Shown here: one piece after another, positions 36,185 through 45,046 of the stretch
Numbering within the stretch: position 1 is the first letter of the stretch
Layout of the letters: the number at the start of each line of letters is the position of its first letter
Source: Macrococcoides psychrotolerans
Lineage (GTDB): Bacteria; Bacillota; Bacilli; Staphylococcales; Staphylococcaceae
DNA length: 64,000 nt
Direction of reading: 5' to 3'
Assembly (NCBI RefSeq): GCF_038095555.1
Contig: NZ_CP124591.1
Location: 620,001-684,000 of the forward strand
Notes under the pieces: generated by a model
Seen by the model: the letters and a program-made list of their open reading frames with translations, nothing else
What the model was told of the DNA's origin: nothing
Database searches by the model: none
Translations under genes and position numbers: made by a program

Positions 36185-37918
36185 ATGAAGAGAAAGTTTA
36201 AGTTTTTCAGTATTTTAATGCTTGCATTAGTTTTAGTACTTGCTGCATGTGGTGGCGGTAAGAAGAATGAAGACACAGGTAAGACAGGTGCAAAAAGTGG
36301 TAAAACAGAAAAAAGTGACGCTAAAGGCGGGACTTTAAATGTAGGGCTGAGTGCACCACCAGAAGGTAACTTCCAGTCTATCTTTGCAGGAAGTACGGGA
36401 GATTCAGAAGTTATTAGTTATTTCAATGATGGATTAGTAGATTATAACGATGAACTAGAAATGAAGCCTAAAATTCTTTCGTGGAAAGATAAAGGTGACG
36501 GTAAAACTTATGAATTCAAAGTTAAAAAAGGGATTAAATGGCAAGATGGTAATGAATTTACAATCAATGACTGGATCTTCACTTTAGAAACTTTAGCGGA
36601 TAAAGATTACGATGGTCCTCGTTATACTGGTGTGGAAGATATTAAAGGTGCTAAAGAAAAGCACGATGGCAAAGCCGATACTGTATCAGGTATCAAGAAA
36701 ATTGATGACTATACAGCAGAAGTCACTTTTGATAAGAAGAAAGTAAATAATTTATTAAATTTATGGACAGGCGCTCCAATCAGTGAGAAAGTCTTTAAAG
36801 ATATTCCAGTAAAGGATATGGGGAAATCACCAGAAGTTCGTAAAAATCCAATCGGTATTGGACCTTTCAAAGTTAAAAAGATTGTTGACGGTGAGTCTGT
36901 TGAATTTGAAAAGTTCAAAGACTACTGGCAAGGTGAACCAAAAATCGATAAGGTTAACCTACGTGTAATTGAACAGACTTCATTAACCCAAGCATTAGAA
37001 AGTGGAGAAGTAGATATGGCTTCTGTTACTGCACCAATTGCTAAAGAGGTTAAAGAATCTGGAGATGAAAAACTTAAAGTTTTAGAATCACCTTCAACAA
37101 GCTACATGATTCTTGGATTTGTATTAAATGATTATGATAAAAAGACGATGAAAATCGGAAAAGAACGTCCGAAGTACCAAGATGTAAGATTACGTAAAGC
37201 GATGGCGCATGCAATTAATCGTGATGAATGGATTAAAGCATTCTTATATGGTTATGGAGAAAAAACGAATAGTTTAATTCCATCTAATCACTGGGTAGCA
37301 GCGGATAAAGATAAGTTAGAAGATTATAAATATGATACAAAAGAAGCAGAAAAATTACTGGATGAAGCAGGATATAAAGATAAAGATGGAGATGGCTTCC
37401 GTGAGGATCCTCAAGGTAAACCATTCGAAGTTAACTTGAAACATTATGCAGGTTCTAATCCGACATTCGAACCACGAACTGCAGCTTTAAAAGGTTACTG
37501 GGAAAAAGTTGGTTTAAAAACAAAAGTTCAAATGGTTGAATTTGGTAAGTTTGGTACAGATTTAGAGAATGCTGATAAAGACATGGAAGTGTATTTCAGA
37601 AGTTGGTCTCAAGGCGCTGATCCAGACCCATCAGGACTATATCGTTCAGATGCACTTTGGAATGAGTCTCGTTATAATAATCCAGAAGCTGATAAGTTAT
37701 TAGATGATGCATTAGACTTTGACAAAGTTGGAACAGATAAAGAAAAACGTAAAGACTTATACGTGAAATGGCAACAATTAATGAACAAAGAATTACCAGT
37801 TATTCCTATGGCGGAATTAGTAGATACTACGGTAGTTAATGATCGAGTTAAAAACTTTGAAGTATCACTTAAAGGTACAAATCCATCTTATGAATGGGCT
37901 GTAGAAGACAAGAAATAA
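36185..37918 (+). CDS. peptide-binding lipoprotein (system 2)
   Basis: SBP family 5 lipoprotein, the receptor of the second peptide importer. Lipobox LAAC (Cys22), then a flexible linker rich in G, K and D (residues about 25-50). The family block DGKTYEFKVKKGIKWQDGNEFTINDWIFTLE follows, with RKAMAHAINRDEWI near residue 338. 577 aa. GGGGGG precedes the ATG at 36185. Resembles AppA/Opp4A-type long-peptide receptors more than system 1 OppA; this is from remembered family features. First gene of an ADFBC-order operon. Confidence 0.9.
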   Translation: MKRKFKFFSILMLALVLVLAACGGGKKNEDTGKTGAKSGKTEKSDAKGGTLNVGLSAPPEGNFQSIFAGSTGDSEVISYFNDGLVDYNDELEMKPKILSWKDKGDGKTYEFKVKKGIKWQDGNEFTINDWIFTLETLADKDYDGPRYTGVEDIKGAKEKHDGKADTVSGIKKIDDYTAEVTFDKKKVNNLLNLWTGAPISEKVFKDIPVKDMGKSPEVRKNPIGIGPFKVKKIVDGESVEFEKFKDYWQGEPKIDKVNLRVIEQTSLTQALESGEVDMASVTAPIAKEVKESGDEKLKVLESPSTSYMILGFVLNDYDKKTMKIGKERPKYQDVRLRKAMAHAINRDEWIKAFLYGYGEKTNSLIPSNHWVAADKDKLEDYKYDTKEAEKLLDEAGYKDKDGDGFREDPQGKPFEVNLKHYAGSNPTFEPRTAALKGYWEKVGLKTKVQMVEFGKFGTDLENADKDMEVYFRSWSQGADPDPSGLYRSDALWNESRYNNPEADKLLDDALDFDKVGTDKEKRKDLYVKWQQLMNKELPVIPMAELVDTTVVNDRVKNFEVSLKGTNPSYEWAVEDKK

Positions 37919-37953
37919 TAAAAAAAACCTCGATCCTTATCGAGGTTTTTTTT
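37919..37953 (+). terminator. attenuating terminator after the system 2 binding protein
   Basis: AACCTCGAT / ATCGAGGTT stem, 4-nt loop, long A-run before and T8 after. It lies between the receptor gene and the ATPase gene, so it probably makes receptor mRNA more abundant than the downstream genes. Confidence 0.85.
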
Positions 37954-37981
37954 AAGAAAGAAAGAATGAAGGTGGGAGAAT

Positions 37982-38977
37982 ATGAGTGATAGAAGAATTA
38001 TAGAGGTTAATGATCTAGAGGTTGGATTCGATATCAAAGGTAAGTTCTACAATGCGGTCGATGGCGTATCATTTAGTATAGATCGTGGCGAAGTGATGGG
38101 CATCGTTGGTGAATCAGGATGTGGGAAATCTGTGCTTAGTATGTCACTTATGAAACTACTCCCTGAGAAAATTTCTAGAATATCTGGAGGAGAAGTTATA
38201 TATAAGGGTGAGCATATTGAAAAGAAAACCGAAGAAGAAATCAACAAATTTCGTGGTAAAGAAATTTCGATGATCTTCCAGGAGCCGATGACTTCCTTAA
38301 ATCCAGTTTTCACAATTGGAAATCAGCTGATTGAAATGATTCAATTACATTTAAAGTTAAATAAACAGCAAGCACGAGAACGTGCAATAGAATTATTAAG
38401 ACAAGTTGGAATCCCTCGTGCCGACAAGATTGTTGATGAATACCCCCATCAGCTATCAGGTGGCATGCGTCAGCGTGTTATGATTGCGCTTGCTATATCA
38501 TGTATGCCAAGCTTACTCATTGCTGATGAACCAACCACAGCTTTAGACGTAACTGTTCAAGCTCAAATTCTAGAATTACTGAAAGATGTTCAGACAAAGA
38601 CGGATATGTCAATTATCTTTATTTCTCATGATTTAGGCGTAATTTCAGAAGTATGTGATACTGTTGCGGTGATGTATGCCGGACGTATAATTGAAAAGGC
38701 AACGGTTGCTGAAGTATTTAAGAACCCAAAGCATCCATATACTCAACTTCTACTTAAATCGATTCCGAAATTAGATGAAGAAGTAGAGCGTCTTGAAACG
38801 ATTAAGGGCATCGTACCTTCCATCACGGAATTAAGATCTGAAGGATGTCGTTTTGCAGAGAGATGTCCATTTGCAATGGATCATTGTTATACAACTACAC
38901 CAAGGGCGTCGGAGTTTGAAACAGGACATGTAGCATATTGTCATCTATATACTGACGCTAAGGAGGTTGTGAAGTAA
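37982..38977 (+). CDS. peptide ABC importer ATPase, OppD-like (system 2)
   Basis: Walker A GESGCGKS, FQEPMTSLNP, signature SGGMRQR, Walker B LLIADEPTTALD, HDLGV. The C-terminal domain keeps the cysteine motif C-x5-C-x6-C (GCRFAERCPFAMDHC), which in related ATPases binds an iron-sulfur cluster; the system 1 copy lacks it. 331 aa. GGTGGGAG precedes the ATG. Its stop overlaps the next start (TAATG). Confidence 0.9.
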   Translation: MSDRRIIEVNDLEVGFDIKGKFYNAVDGVSFSIDRGEVMGIVGESGCGKSVLSMSLMKLLPEKISRISGGEVIYKGEHIEKKTEEEINKFRGKEISMIFQEPMTSLNPVFTIGNQLIEMIQLHLKLNKQQARERAIELLRQVGIPRADKIVDEYPHQLSGGMRQRVMIALAISCMPSLLIADEPTTALDVTVQAQILELLKDVQTKTDMSIIFISHDLGVISEVCDTVAVMYAGRIIEKATVAEVFKNPKHPYTQLLLKSIPKLDEEVERLETIKGIVPSITELRSEGCRFAERCPFAMDHCYTTTPRASEFETGHVAYCHLYTDAKEVVK

Positions 38978-39981
38978 TGGAGAAAAAAACGATATTAGAA
39001 GTTAAAAATTTGAAACAGTATTATCCAATCAAAGGCGGTTTCTTTAAACGCACAGTAGGTCACGTAAAAGCTGTTGATGGTATATCTTTCAAGATATTTG
39101 AAGGAGAGACAATGGGTCTTGTCGGTGAGTCAGGTTGTGGTAAGTCAACAGCAGGTCGTACAATATTAAGGTTGCAAGATGCAACAGATGGGACAATCGA
39201 CTTTCTCGGACAAGATATTACACAGCTCAAAGGTAAAGAATTAAGAGAAGCGCGAAAAGGATTTCAGATGGTCTTTCAGGATCCCTATGCATCACTAAAT
39301 CCTATGCAGATGGTTGGAGATATTGTTGGTGAACCTATTAGAAATTATTACGGAAAAAAGATGGATGAAATTGAGGATGAGGTTAAGGATCTGCTCAATC
39401 GTGTAGGTTTAAATGAAGATGCTTATTACCGCTATGCTCATGAATTTTCTGGTGGACAGCGTCAAAGGATAGGAATTGCACGTGCACTTGCATTAAAACC
39501 TAAACTCATCATAGCAGATGAACCTGTTAGTGCCTTGGACGTATCCGTACAATCACAAGTATTAAATATTATGGATGATTTACAGAAAGAGTTTAATCTA
39601 AGCTATTTATTTATTGCTCATGACTTAAGTGTAGTGAAACACGTTAGTGATTATATTGGTGTTATGTATCTTGGGCACCTTGTAGAACAAGGGCCAGCAG
39701 ATGAAGTATACAATAATCCACAGCATCCGTATACGAAAGCACTCATTTCAGCAATACCGGAGATCGATCCTGAAAAGCGTAAAGAGCGTATTATATTAAA
39801 AGGTGATCTCCCTTCACCTGCTGATCCACCATCGGGATGTCCGTTCCACACAAGATGTCCTGTAGCAAAAGCAGAGTGTAAGACGATTAAGCCGAGAAGT
39901 GTTCAATTAAGTGAAAGACATTATGCTTCTTGCATCTTACTAGAGGAAGGGAGTGCTATAGATGGTTCAGTTAATCATTAA
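38977..39981 (+). CDS. peptide ABC importer ATPase, OppF-like (system 2)
   Basis: Walker A GESGCGKST, FQDPYASLNP, signature SGGQRQR, Walker B LIIADEPVSALD, HDLSV. The C-terminal cysteine motif (GCPFHTRCPVAKAEC, with a further Cys near the end) is intact. 334 aa, no N-terminal extension, unlike system 1 OppF. The ATG overlaps the previous stop by one base; the next gene starts 20 nt before its end. Confidence 0.9.
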   Translation: MEKKTILEVKNLKQYYPIKGGFFKRTVGHVKAVDGISFKIFEGETMGLVGESGCGKSTAGRTILRLQDATDGTIDFLGQDITQLKGKELREARKGFQMVFQDPYASLNPMQMVGDIVGEPIRNYYGKKMDEIEDEVKDLLNRVGLNEDAYYRYAHEFSGGQRQRIGIARALALKPKLIIADEPVSALDVSVQSQVLNIMDDLQKEFNLSYLFIAHDLSVVKHVSDYIGVMYLGHLVEQGPADEVYNNPQHPYTKALISAIPEIDPEKRKERIILKGDLPSPADPPSGCPFHTRCPVAKAECKTIKPRSVQLSERHYASCILLEEGSAIDGSVNH

Positions 39982-40927
39982 GCGTCTACTATTAATGATT
40001 CCGTTATTATTTTTAACATCAATTGTTATATTTGGAATTTCAAAGCTTCAACCAGGAGATGCATTTACTGGGATGGGTGATCCTAAAAATGCTAAATCTG
40101 AATACATCGAAGCACAGCGTGAAAAGCTTGGGCTAAATGATCCGATTCATGTACAATACATGAAATGGGGTAAGAACGTAATTAAGGGAGACTTAGGTGA
40201 TTCTATTCGTTATAAGCGACCAGTTATTGATTTAATAAAAGAAAGAATGCCGAATACAATACTGTTAGGTGTGGTTACTTTAATTATTACATATCTTGCA
40301 GCATTTCCATTAGGTATCATTTCTGGACGTAAGCCTTATACGTTTATAGATTATGCGGTTCAATTCTTTAATTATCTCATGCTTGCTGTACCATCATTTG
40401 TAGCTGGTGTGTTTGCAATTTATATCTTTGCATTCAAATTAGGGTGGTTCCCATTTTCAGGATCGGTAGCAATCGGGCTTGAAGATGGTTCATTACAATA
40501 TTATTTAAGTAAGCTATACCATGCAATACTACCAGGAACAATATTGGGGATTCTGTCTACAGCAAGCTATGTTCAGTTTCTACGTAATGATATCATTGAA
40601 AATTCACGTAAGGATTATACAAGAACAGCACGTGCAAAAGGATTATCTAAGTCAAAGATTTATAATAAACATATCTTAAGAAACTCGATAATTCCAATCG
40701 TTACTTTCTTTGGAGCGGATGTATTGTCAATCTTTGGTGGGGCAGTTATCACTGAAACAATCTTCTCTTATCCGGGTATCGGAAAATTACTCGTAGATTC
40801 AATCAGTGGTAAAGATTATCCTCTGATGATGGCGTTATTACTATTCTTCTCTTTCTTAGGGTTACTTGCGAACTTAATCTCAGATATCGCATACAGCATT
40901 GTTGACCCAAGGATTAAGAGTAACTAG
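39962..40927 (+). CDS. peptide ABC importer permease, OppB-like (system 2)
   Basis: Six-helix permease with the OppB N-terminus (LIIKRLLLMIPLLFLTSIVIFGISKLQPGD) and the EAA loop DYTRTARAKGLSKSKIYNKHILRNSIIPI. The C-terminus is DIAYSIVDPRIKSN, the usual OppB ending. 321 aa. AGGAAGGGAGTG lies upstream of the ATG at 39962 within the preceding gene. Confidence 0.91.
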   Translation: MVQLIIKRLLLMIPLLFLTSIVIFGISKLQPGDAFTGMGDPKNAKSEYIEAQREKLGLNDPIHVQYMKWGKNVIKGDLGDSIRYKRPVIDLIKERMPNTILLGVVTLIITYLAAFPLGIISGRKPYTFIDYAVQFFNYLMLAVPSFVAGVFAIYIFAFKLGWFPFSGSVAIGLEDGSLQYYLSKLYHAILPGTILGILSTASYVQFLRNDIIENSRKDYTRTARAKGLSKSKIYNKHILRNSIIPIVTFFGADVLSIFGGAVITETIFSYPGIGKLLVDSISGKDYPLMMALLLFFSFLGLLANLISDIAYSIVDPRIKSN

Positions 40928-40937
40928 GAGGATGACT

Positions 40938-41855
40938 ATGAATACAGTAAAAACTGAAACAGTAAACGTAAAACCTAAAAAAGTAGCCAAGTCACCTCTG
41001 CAAATTGCACGTGCAAAATTTATGAAAAATAAACTTGCGATGGGCGCATTGATAACTTTATTGACAATCTTTATTATTTCATTGTTATCGCCCCTTATCG
41101 CCCCATATGATCCGAATCTTCAGAACTTAGTACTTATTAAAGGTGATATGAGTCCGGAGCACTGGTTAGGAACAGATGCCGGTGGACGTGATATATTAAG
41201 CCGATTATTATACTCAGGACGCGTGTCATTAATCTTTGGACTTGTAACAACAGTAGGGTTACTCCTTATTGGTATATTGATTGGAATGATCTCGGGATAC
41301 TACGGTGGATGGGTAGATACGATACTCATGCGTTTCACTGAGTTCGTAATGTTATTCCCGTTCCTACCATTCGCTATCGTATTAAACGCAACATTCAGCG
41401 ATAAGATTAAAAACCCATACGGTTCAGCAATGATCTTAGCAGCAGTATTAATCGCGCTGTCGTGGGTCGGAATTGCAAGGCTCGTACGTGGTAAAGTGAT
41501 GCAGGAGAAAGAAAATGAATATTTTTTAGCCGCAAAATCAATCGGAACACCAACATATAAGATTTTATTCAAACACCTATTCCCGAACATCTTAAGCGTT
41601 ATTATCGTACAGGCAACATTATTATTCGCAGTACAGATTGTAGCAGAAGCAGGATTGAGTTTCTTAGGATTCGGTATCGATAAAGCTACACCGACATGGG
41701 GGAATATGTTATCTGACGCGCAAGAAGGGGATATCCTGCGCGGGAAACCATGGATCTGGATGCCACCAGCGATTGCGATTACAGTAACAATCCTTTGTAT
41801 TAACTTCATCGGTGAAGGTATTAAAGATGCAATGAACCCTAAATCAAATCGATAG
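40938..41855 (+). CDS. peptide ABC importer permease, OppC-like (system 2)
   Basis: Permease with a lysine-rich cytoplasmic N-terminus, the external motif HWLGTDAGGRDILSRLLYSGR, the EAA loop NEYFLAAKSIGTPTYKILFKHLFPN, and C-terminal GEGIKDAMNPKSNR. 305 aa. ATG 40938 is chosen because AGGAGG (40926-40931) lies 6 nt before; ATG 40932 would be too close. Last gene of system 2. A short acidic ORF starts 11 nt after its stop and has no terminator before it. Confidence 0.9.
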   Translation: MNTVKTETVNVKPKKVAKSPLQIARAKFMKNKLAMGALITLLTIFIISLLSPLIAPYDPNLQNLVLIKGDMSPEHWLGTDAGGRDILSRLLYSGRVSLIFGLVTTVGLLLIGILIGMISGYYGGWVDTILMRFTEFVMLFPFLPFAIVLNATFSDKIKNPYGSAMILAAVLIALSWVGIARLVRGKVMQEKENEYFLAAKSIGTPTYKILFKHLFPNILSVIIVQATLLFAVQIVAEAGLSFLGFGIDKATPTWGNMLSDAQEGDILRGKPWIWMPPAIAITVTILCINFIGEGIKDAMNPKSNR

Positions 41856-41865
41856 AGGTGATAAT

Positions 41866-42009
41866 ATGACAGAACATCACGATGACAGAGAAATTCGTTA
41901 TGATGAAGACGAACTGATTACAGAGCAGGAAGTGTCTGAAGAAGAAATCACAGAACGAAAGATCGAAATTGAAGAAGAAATCATTGAACATGATCGTAAG
42001 TTGATTTAG
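41866..42009 (+). CDS. 47-aa highly acidic small protein, unknown
   Basis: MTEHHDDREIRYDEDELITEQ opens a 47-residue protein in which nearly half of the residues are Asp or Glu. It has no hydrophobic segment and is probably helical or coiled in its second half (heptad-like E/I pattern). AGAGGTGAT precedes the ATG at the right distance, and the next gene starts 11 nt after its stop with GGAGTGAGG. It may be cotranscribed with the opp system 2 genes. Not recognised; it could be a regulator, a DNA-mimic-like acidic protein or a chaperone-like peptide. Confidence 0.55.
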   Translation: MTEHHDDREIRYDEDELITEQEVSEEEITERKIEIEEEIIEHDRKLI

Positions 42010-42019
42010 GAGTGAGGAT

Positions 42020-42292
42020 ATGAAAGTAGATATTACTGGAAATCATGACATTATTTCAAATCCATTACTTGTGCCGTCTGTTATTCAGATAATTGCACTT
42101 AAAAATGCATTAGTTACAGGTATAGGACTATTACAAAATCATGAAAAACAAGATGATAGAATTTCAATAGATTTACATCATGATGGAGAAGTTGAAGAGA
42201 CCACTCTATTGGAATTTAAAACTCAACTTGAGCAGATGCTCATAAGTTATTTCAAGTTTGCAAAATTTGAAGTAATAGTTGAAGTACTTTGA
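42020..42292 (+). CDS. 90-aa protein of unknown function
   Basis: Small soluble protein, not recognised. It has two mildly hydrophobic stretches (VIQIIALKNALVTGIGLL near residue 21 and MLISYFKFAKFEVIVEVL at the C-terminus) separated by an acidic/polar middle. It lacks a signal peptide, a double-glycine leader and cysteines, so it is not an obvious peptide-export precursor. GGAGTGAGG precedes the ATG. It is followed by a strong terminator, which separates it from the DUF2087-ABC genes. Confidence 0.65.
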   Translation: MKVDITGNHDIISNPLLVPSVIQIIALKNALVTGIGLLQNHEKQDDRISIDLHHDGEVEETTLLEFKTQLEQMLISYFKFAKFEVIVEVL

Positions 42293-42330
42293 AAATAAGC
42301 GACTGATAACATAATCAGTCGCTTATTTTT
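42292..42330 (+). terminator. terminator after the 90-aa gene
   Basis: AAATAAGCGACTGAT / ATCAGTCGCTTATTT, a 15-bp perfect stem with a 6-nt loop and T-tail. Confidence 0.9.
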
Positions 42331-42344
42331 ATAAGGAGATTTAT

Positions 42345-42596
42345 ATGGAAGATTTAAGGTTAAGATTTTTCAAAAATAATAAACTGGTACAAATTCCAAA
42401 GAAAGAAAAAGATAAAATATTATTGTTCGATTGGTTTGTCACTCTGTTTAATCATACTAAAACGTATTCAGAAAAAGAAATCAATGAAATAATCAAAGCA
42501 TACTACGATGATTATGCAATAATCAGAAGGTACATGGTAGATTACGGATATTTGAAACGAACAGATGATGGGAAGTGCTATGAAAGGGTGAAGTGA
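42345..42596 (+). CDS. DUF2087 domain protein
   Basis: 83-aa stand-alone DUF2087 domain, a small winged-helix-like fold often found in regulators. It shows the family pattern: a basic N-terminal segment (PKKEKDKILLFDWFV), then TYSEKEINEIIKAYYDDYAIIRRYMVDYGYLKR and a short wing (DDGKCYERV). ATAAGGAG precedes the ATG. The stop codon TGA is followed after 1 nt by the GTG of the ABC exporter gene, so it is the first gene of a tight four-gene unit and may control it. Confidence 0.75.
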   Translation: MEDLRLRFFKNNKLVQIPKKEKDKILLFDWFVTLFNHTKTYSEKEINEIIKAYYDDYAIIRRYMVDYGYLKRTDDGKCYERVK

Positions 42597-42597
42597 G

Positions 42598-44163
42598 GTG
42601 GACGGTCTTTTTAAAGAAAATAAGAAGCTTTTAATCATTACTTTTATTTTTACTTTAATAACTGCACTGCTGACAGTATCTGTACCATTACTGCTTACAA
42701 CTGTATTTGGTGAGAATTATAATATCAATAAAAGCACGCTTTGGTTAGTCATCATTTTCATGTTCATAACATACGTCATTCAAATTGTCATGGTGTATAT
42801 TAGAGAGCATTTTGCCTATTCGTTTAATGTAAGCCATACGCATAAATTGTATCGACTGATGCATAAAATGAACTATGATGATCTACTTCAAAAAGAACCG
42901 ACATATCTTATTGACCGATTTGCTATGATTGTAAACAGTTTCTATATGTTTATCGCAAATAGCATTACCAGTTTAATGAGCAATATTATTATTTTGCTTG
43001 TATGCCTTGCGATTGTACTGAAAATTAATTTATGGCTTGCAGTCATATTGTTTATACTGATTCCTATCAACTACTTTGGATATAAACTGATCAATAAAAA
43101 ATTGATGGAAAAAAGTAAGGTTATGCAGCAGCAGACATCTACAGGGTATAAAGAAATCATTGGTGTATTTAATAATGTTGATATGATTAAACAAGCGACA
43201 TATGAACGTATAGAAAATTTAATCAGACCTTCTGTTCATCGTATATTTCATTCGATGAAAGAAGTAAATAAATTCGCGCAAAGCACGAGTTTAATGATTA
43301 AGTTATTAAACAGCTTTATTCAGAATATGATGTATTTTGTACTCGCTTATTTTATCTATACAGGACAGACTGAAGTAAGTGCGCTTGTTATTGTGAGTAT
43401 CGTATTACCGATATACTTTGTATCATTACAAGCATTTACAAGTATCAACTTAGAATATCGTGATATGCAGGTGTCCAATGAATTTATTACAGATGAAATT
43501 TTGCCTGTAGTTGAAAAAGAAGGACATAAAAGCATTGATGGAATTGATAAAATAACAATTAAAGATGCAACTGTTAAAATTGGCGATCGTATCTTTCAAT
43601 ACCATGTGGACGAGACATTTAACAAAGGTGATATCGTCTTTGTTACAGGCACGTCAGGAAGTGGGAAGAGTACATTGATGAAGAGCTTATTAAAGTATAG
43701 AACAAGTTCAGGCGTAATGATTAATGAACAAAGTGTCAATGAACTTAATAATCAAAATTTACGTGAACATATTTATTATCTTTCTCAGGATAGTTCCATA
43801 TTACCGATATCAATCAAGCATAATATCGCATTCGGGAAAGATGAAAGTGCGATTGACTGGGATATGATGAGCGGTCTGGATGTATTACAGTCAGTATTAA
43901 CACATCATAATTTAGATGAAGTTATCTATGAAAAAGGTACGAACTTCTCAGGTGGAGAAAAGCAGCGTATTATGATTTCACGACTATTCCATGAACAGGT
44001 AGACTGTGTCATTTTAGATGAGGTGACAAGTAACATTGATAAAGCCTCACAGCAGATGATTCTGGAATCAGTGTTAAAGTATTGTAATGACAAAATTGTA
44101 TTTATAATCTCTCATGATCCGGAGGTCGAACGATTTACAAATAGAACGTTAAAGGTGGGGTGA
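42598..44163 (+). CDS. ABC exporter half-transporter (membrane plus ATPase)
   Basis: 521-aa fused exporter. Six transmembrane helices span residues about 10-280, then an ATPase with Walker A GTSGSGKST, signature FSGGEKQR, Walker B CVILDEVTSNID and HDP switch. It has no N-terminal peptidase (C39) domain. The linker and ATPase are short for the family. GTG 42598 is the start, with AAGGGTGAA upstream. As a half-size protein it should act as a dimer or with a partner. The substrate is unknown; drug, peptide or lipid are all possible. Confidence 0.82.
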   Translation: MDGLFKENKKLLIITFIFTLITALLTVSVPLLLTTVFGENYNINKSTLWLVIIFMFITYVIQIVMVYIREHFAYSFNVSHTHKLYRLMHKMNYDDLLQKEPTYLIDRFAMIVNSFYMFIANSITSLMSNIIILLVCLAIVLKINLWLAVILFILIPINYFGYKLINKKLMEKSKVMQQQTSTGYKEIIGVFNNVDMIKQATYERIENLIRPSVHRIFHSMKEVNKFAQSTSLMIKLLNSFIQNMMYFVLAYFIYTGQTEVSALVIVSIVLPIYFVSLQAFTSINLEYRDMQVSNEFITDEILPVVEKEGHKSIDGIDKITIKDATVKIGDRIFQYHVDETFNKGDIVFVTGTSGSGKSTLMKSLLKYRTSSGVMINEQSVNELNNQNLREHIYYLSQDSSILPISIKHNIAFGKDESAIDWDMMSGLDVLQSVLTHHNLDEVIYEKGTNFSGGEKQRIMISRLFHEQVDCVILDEVTSNIDKASQQMILESVLKYCNDKIVFIISHDPEVERFTNRTLKVG

Positions 44164-44167
44164 CGAA

Positions 44168-45046
44168 GTGCTTGCACTGGAAGTTCAAAATTTAAGTAAA
44201 GTATTTAAAAATAAGAATGATGTTGTAAATGCGGTAGATAATGTGTCTTTTAGTATTCAAAAAGGAAAGATAACTTGTCTGCTCGGTGAAAATGGTGCTG
44301 GGAAGTCTACATTAATTAAATGCCTTGTAGATTTGATTATTCCGGATAGGGGAACGATTCATTACCATATTGGTAATAATCCATTATCTCAGATAGGATG
44401 TATTCTAGAAGGAGAACGAAACGTTTATTATTATTTAACGGTGTACGATAATTTGTTCTATTTTGGCAAGTTAAATAAATTAAGACGTAATCAATTGAAT
44501 CATCGAATTGATGAAGTGCTTGAGGTATTAGATTTATCGCATAAGAAATTTACTTATGTAGCAGAATTATCGAGAGGGATGCAACAAAAAGTTGCGTTAG
44601 CAATAGTTATGATTCGCGATCCTGAGCTCCTTATACTTGATGAACCTACACTTGGCTTAGATGTGCAATCTACAAATAGTTTGATGGAATACTTATTGAA
44701 GTTAACGAATGCAGGAAAGACCATCATCTTAACGACACATCAAATGGACGTTGCCGAACAGCTCGCTGATCAAATCATCTTATATAAGGATGGTCGTATT
44801 ATAAAAGACATATCTAAACAGGAATTATTTGCTTCATTTCAAAATGAATCTTATGTAAATATCGTTACTGATAAGAAAGTAACAGGATATATAAGCGAAG
44901 ATATGATCTATCGAATAGATATGAATATATTATCGAAATTTATACAGAAAGCAAATGAACAAAATATTCAAATCAAAGAAATCACGACCGAGAGACAAGA
45001 TTTGAAATCGATATTTGTACAAGTGATAGGTGAGTATGATGATTGA
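44168..45046 (+). CDS. ABC transporter ATPase
   Basis: Stand-alone ATPase of the CcmA/DrrA-like export class. Walker A GENGAGKST (residues 40-48), signature LSRGMQQKV, Walker B LLILDEPTLGLD, switch TTHQMD. A C-terminal domain of about 80 residues follows, as in ATPases that partner ABC-2 permeases. 292 aa. GTG 44168 start with GGTGGGGTGA upstream. Its end overlaps the next gene by about 11 nt, so it pairs with that permease. Confidence 0.85.
   Translation: MLALEVQNLSKVFKNKNDVVNAVDNVSFSIQKGKITCLLGENGAGKSTLIKCLVDLIIPDRGTIHYHIGNNPLSQIGCILEGERNVYYYLTVYDNLFYFGKLNKLRRNQLNHRIDEVLEVLDLSHKKFTYVAELSRGMQQKVALAIVMIRDPELLILDEPTLGLDVQSTNSLMEYLLKLTNAGKTIILTTHQMDVAEQLADQIILYKDGRIIKDISKQELFASFQNESYVNIVTDKKVTGYISEDMIYRIDMNILSKFIQKANEQNIQIKEITTERQDLKSIFVQVIGEYDD

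Noticed and set aside
41300..41809. 169-codon minus-strand frame inside the second OppC-like gene
   Set aside because: Shadow of a membrane protein gene; no family pattern and no start signal.
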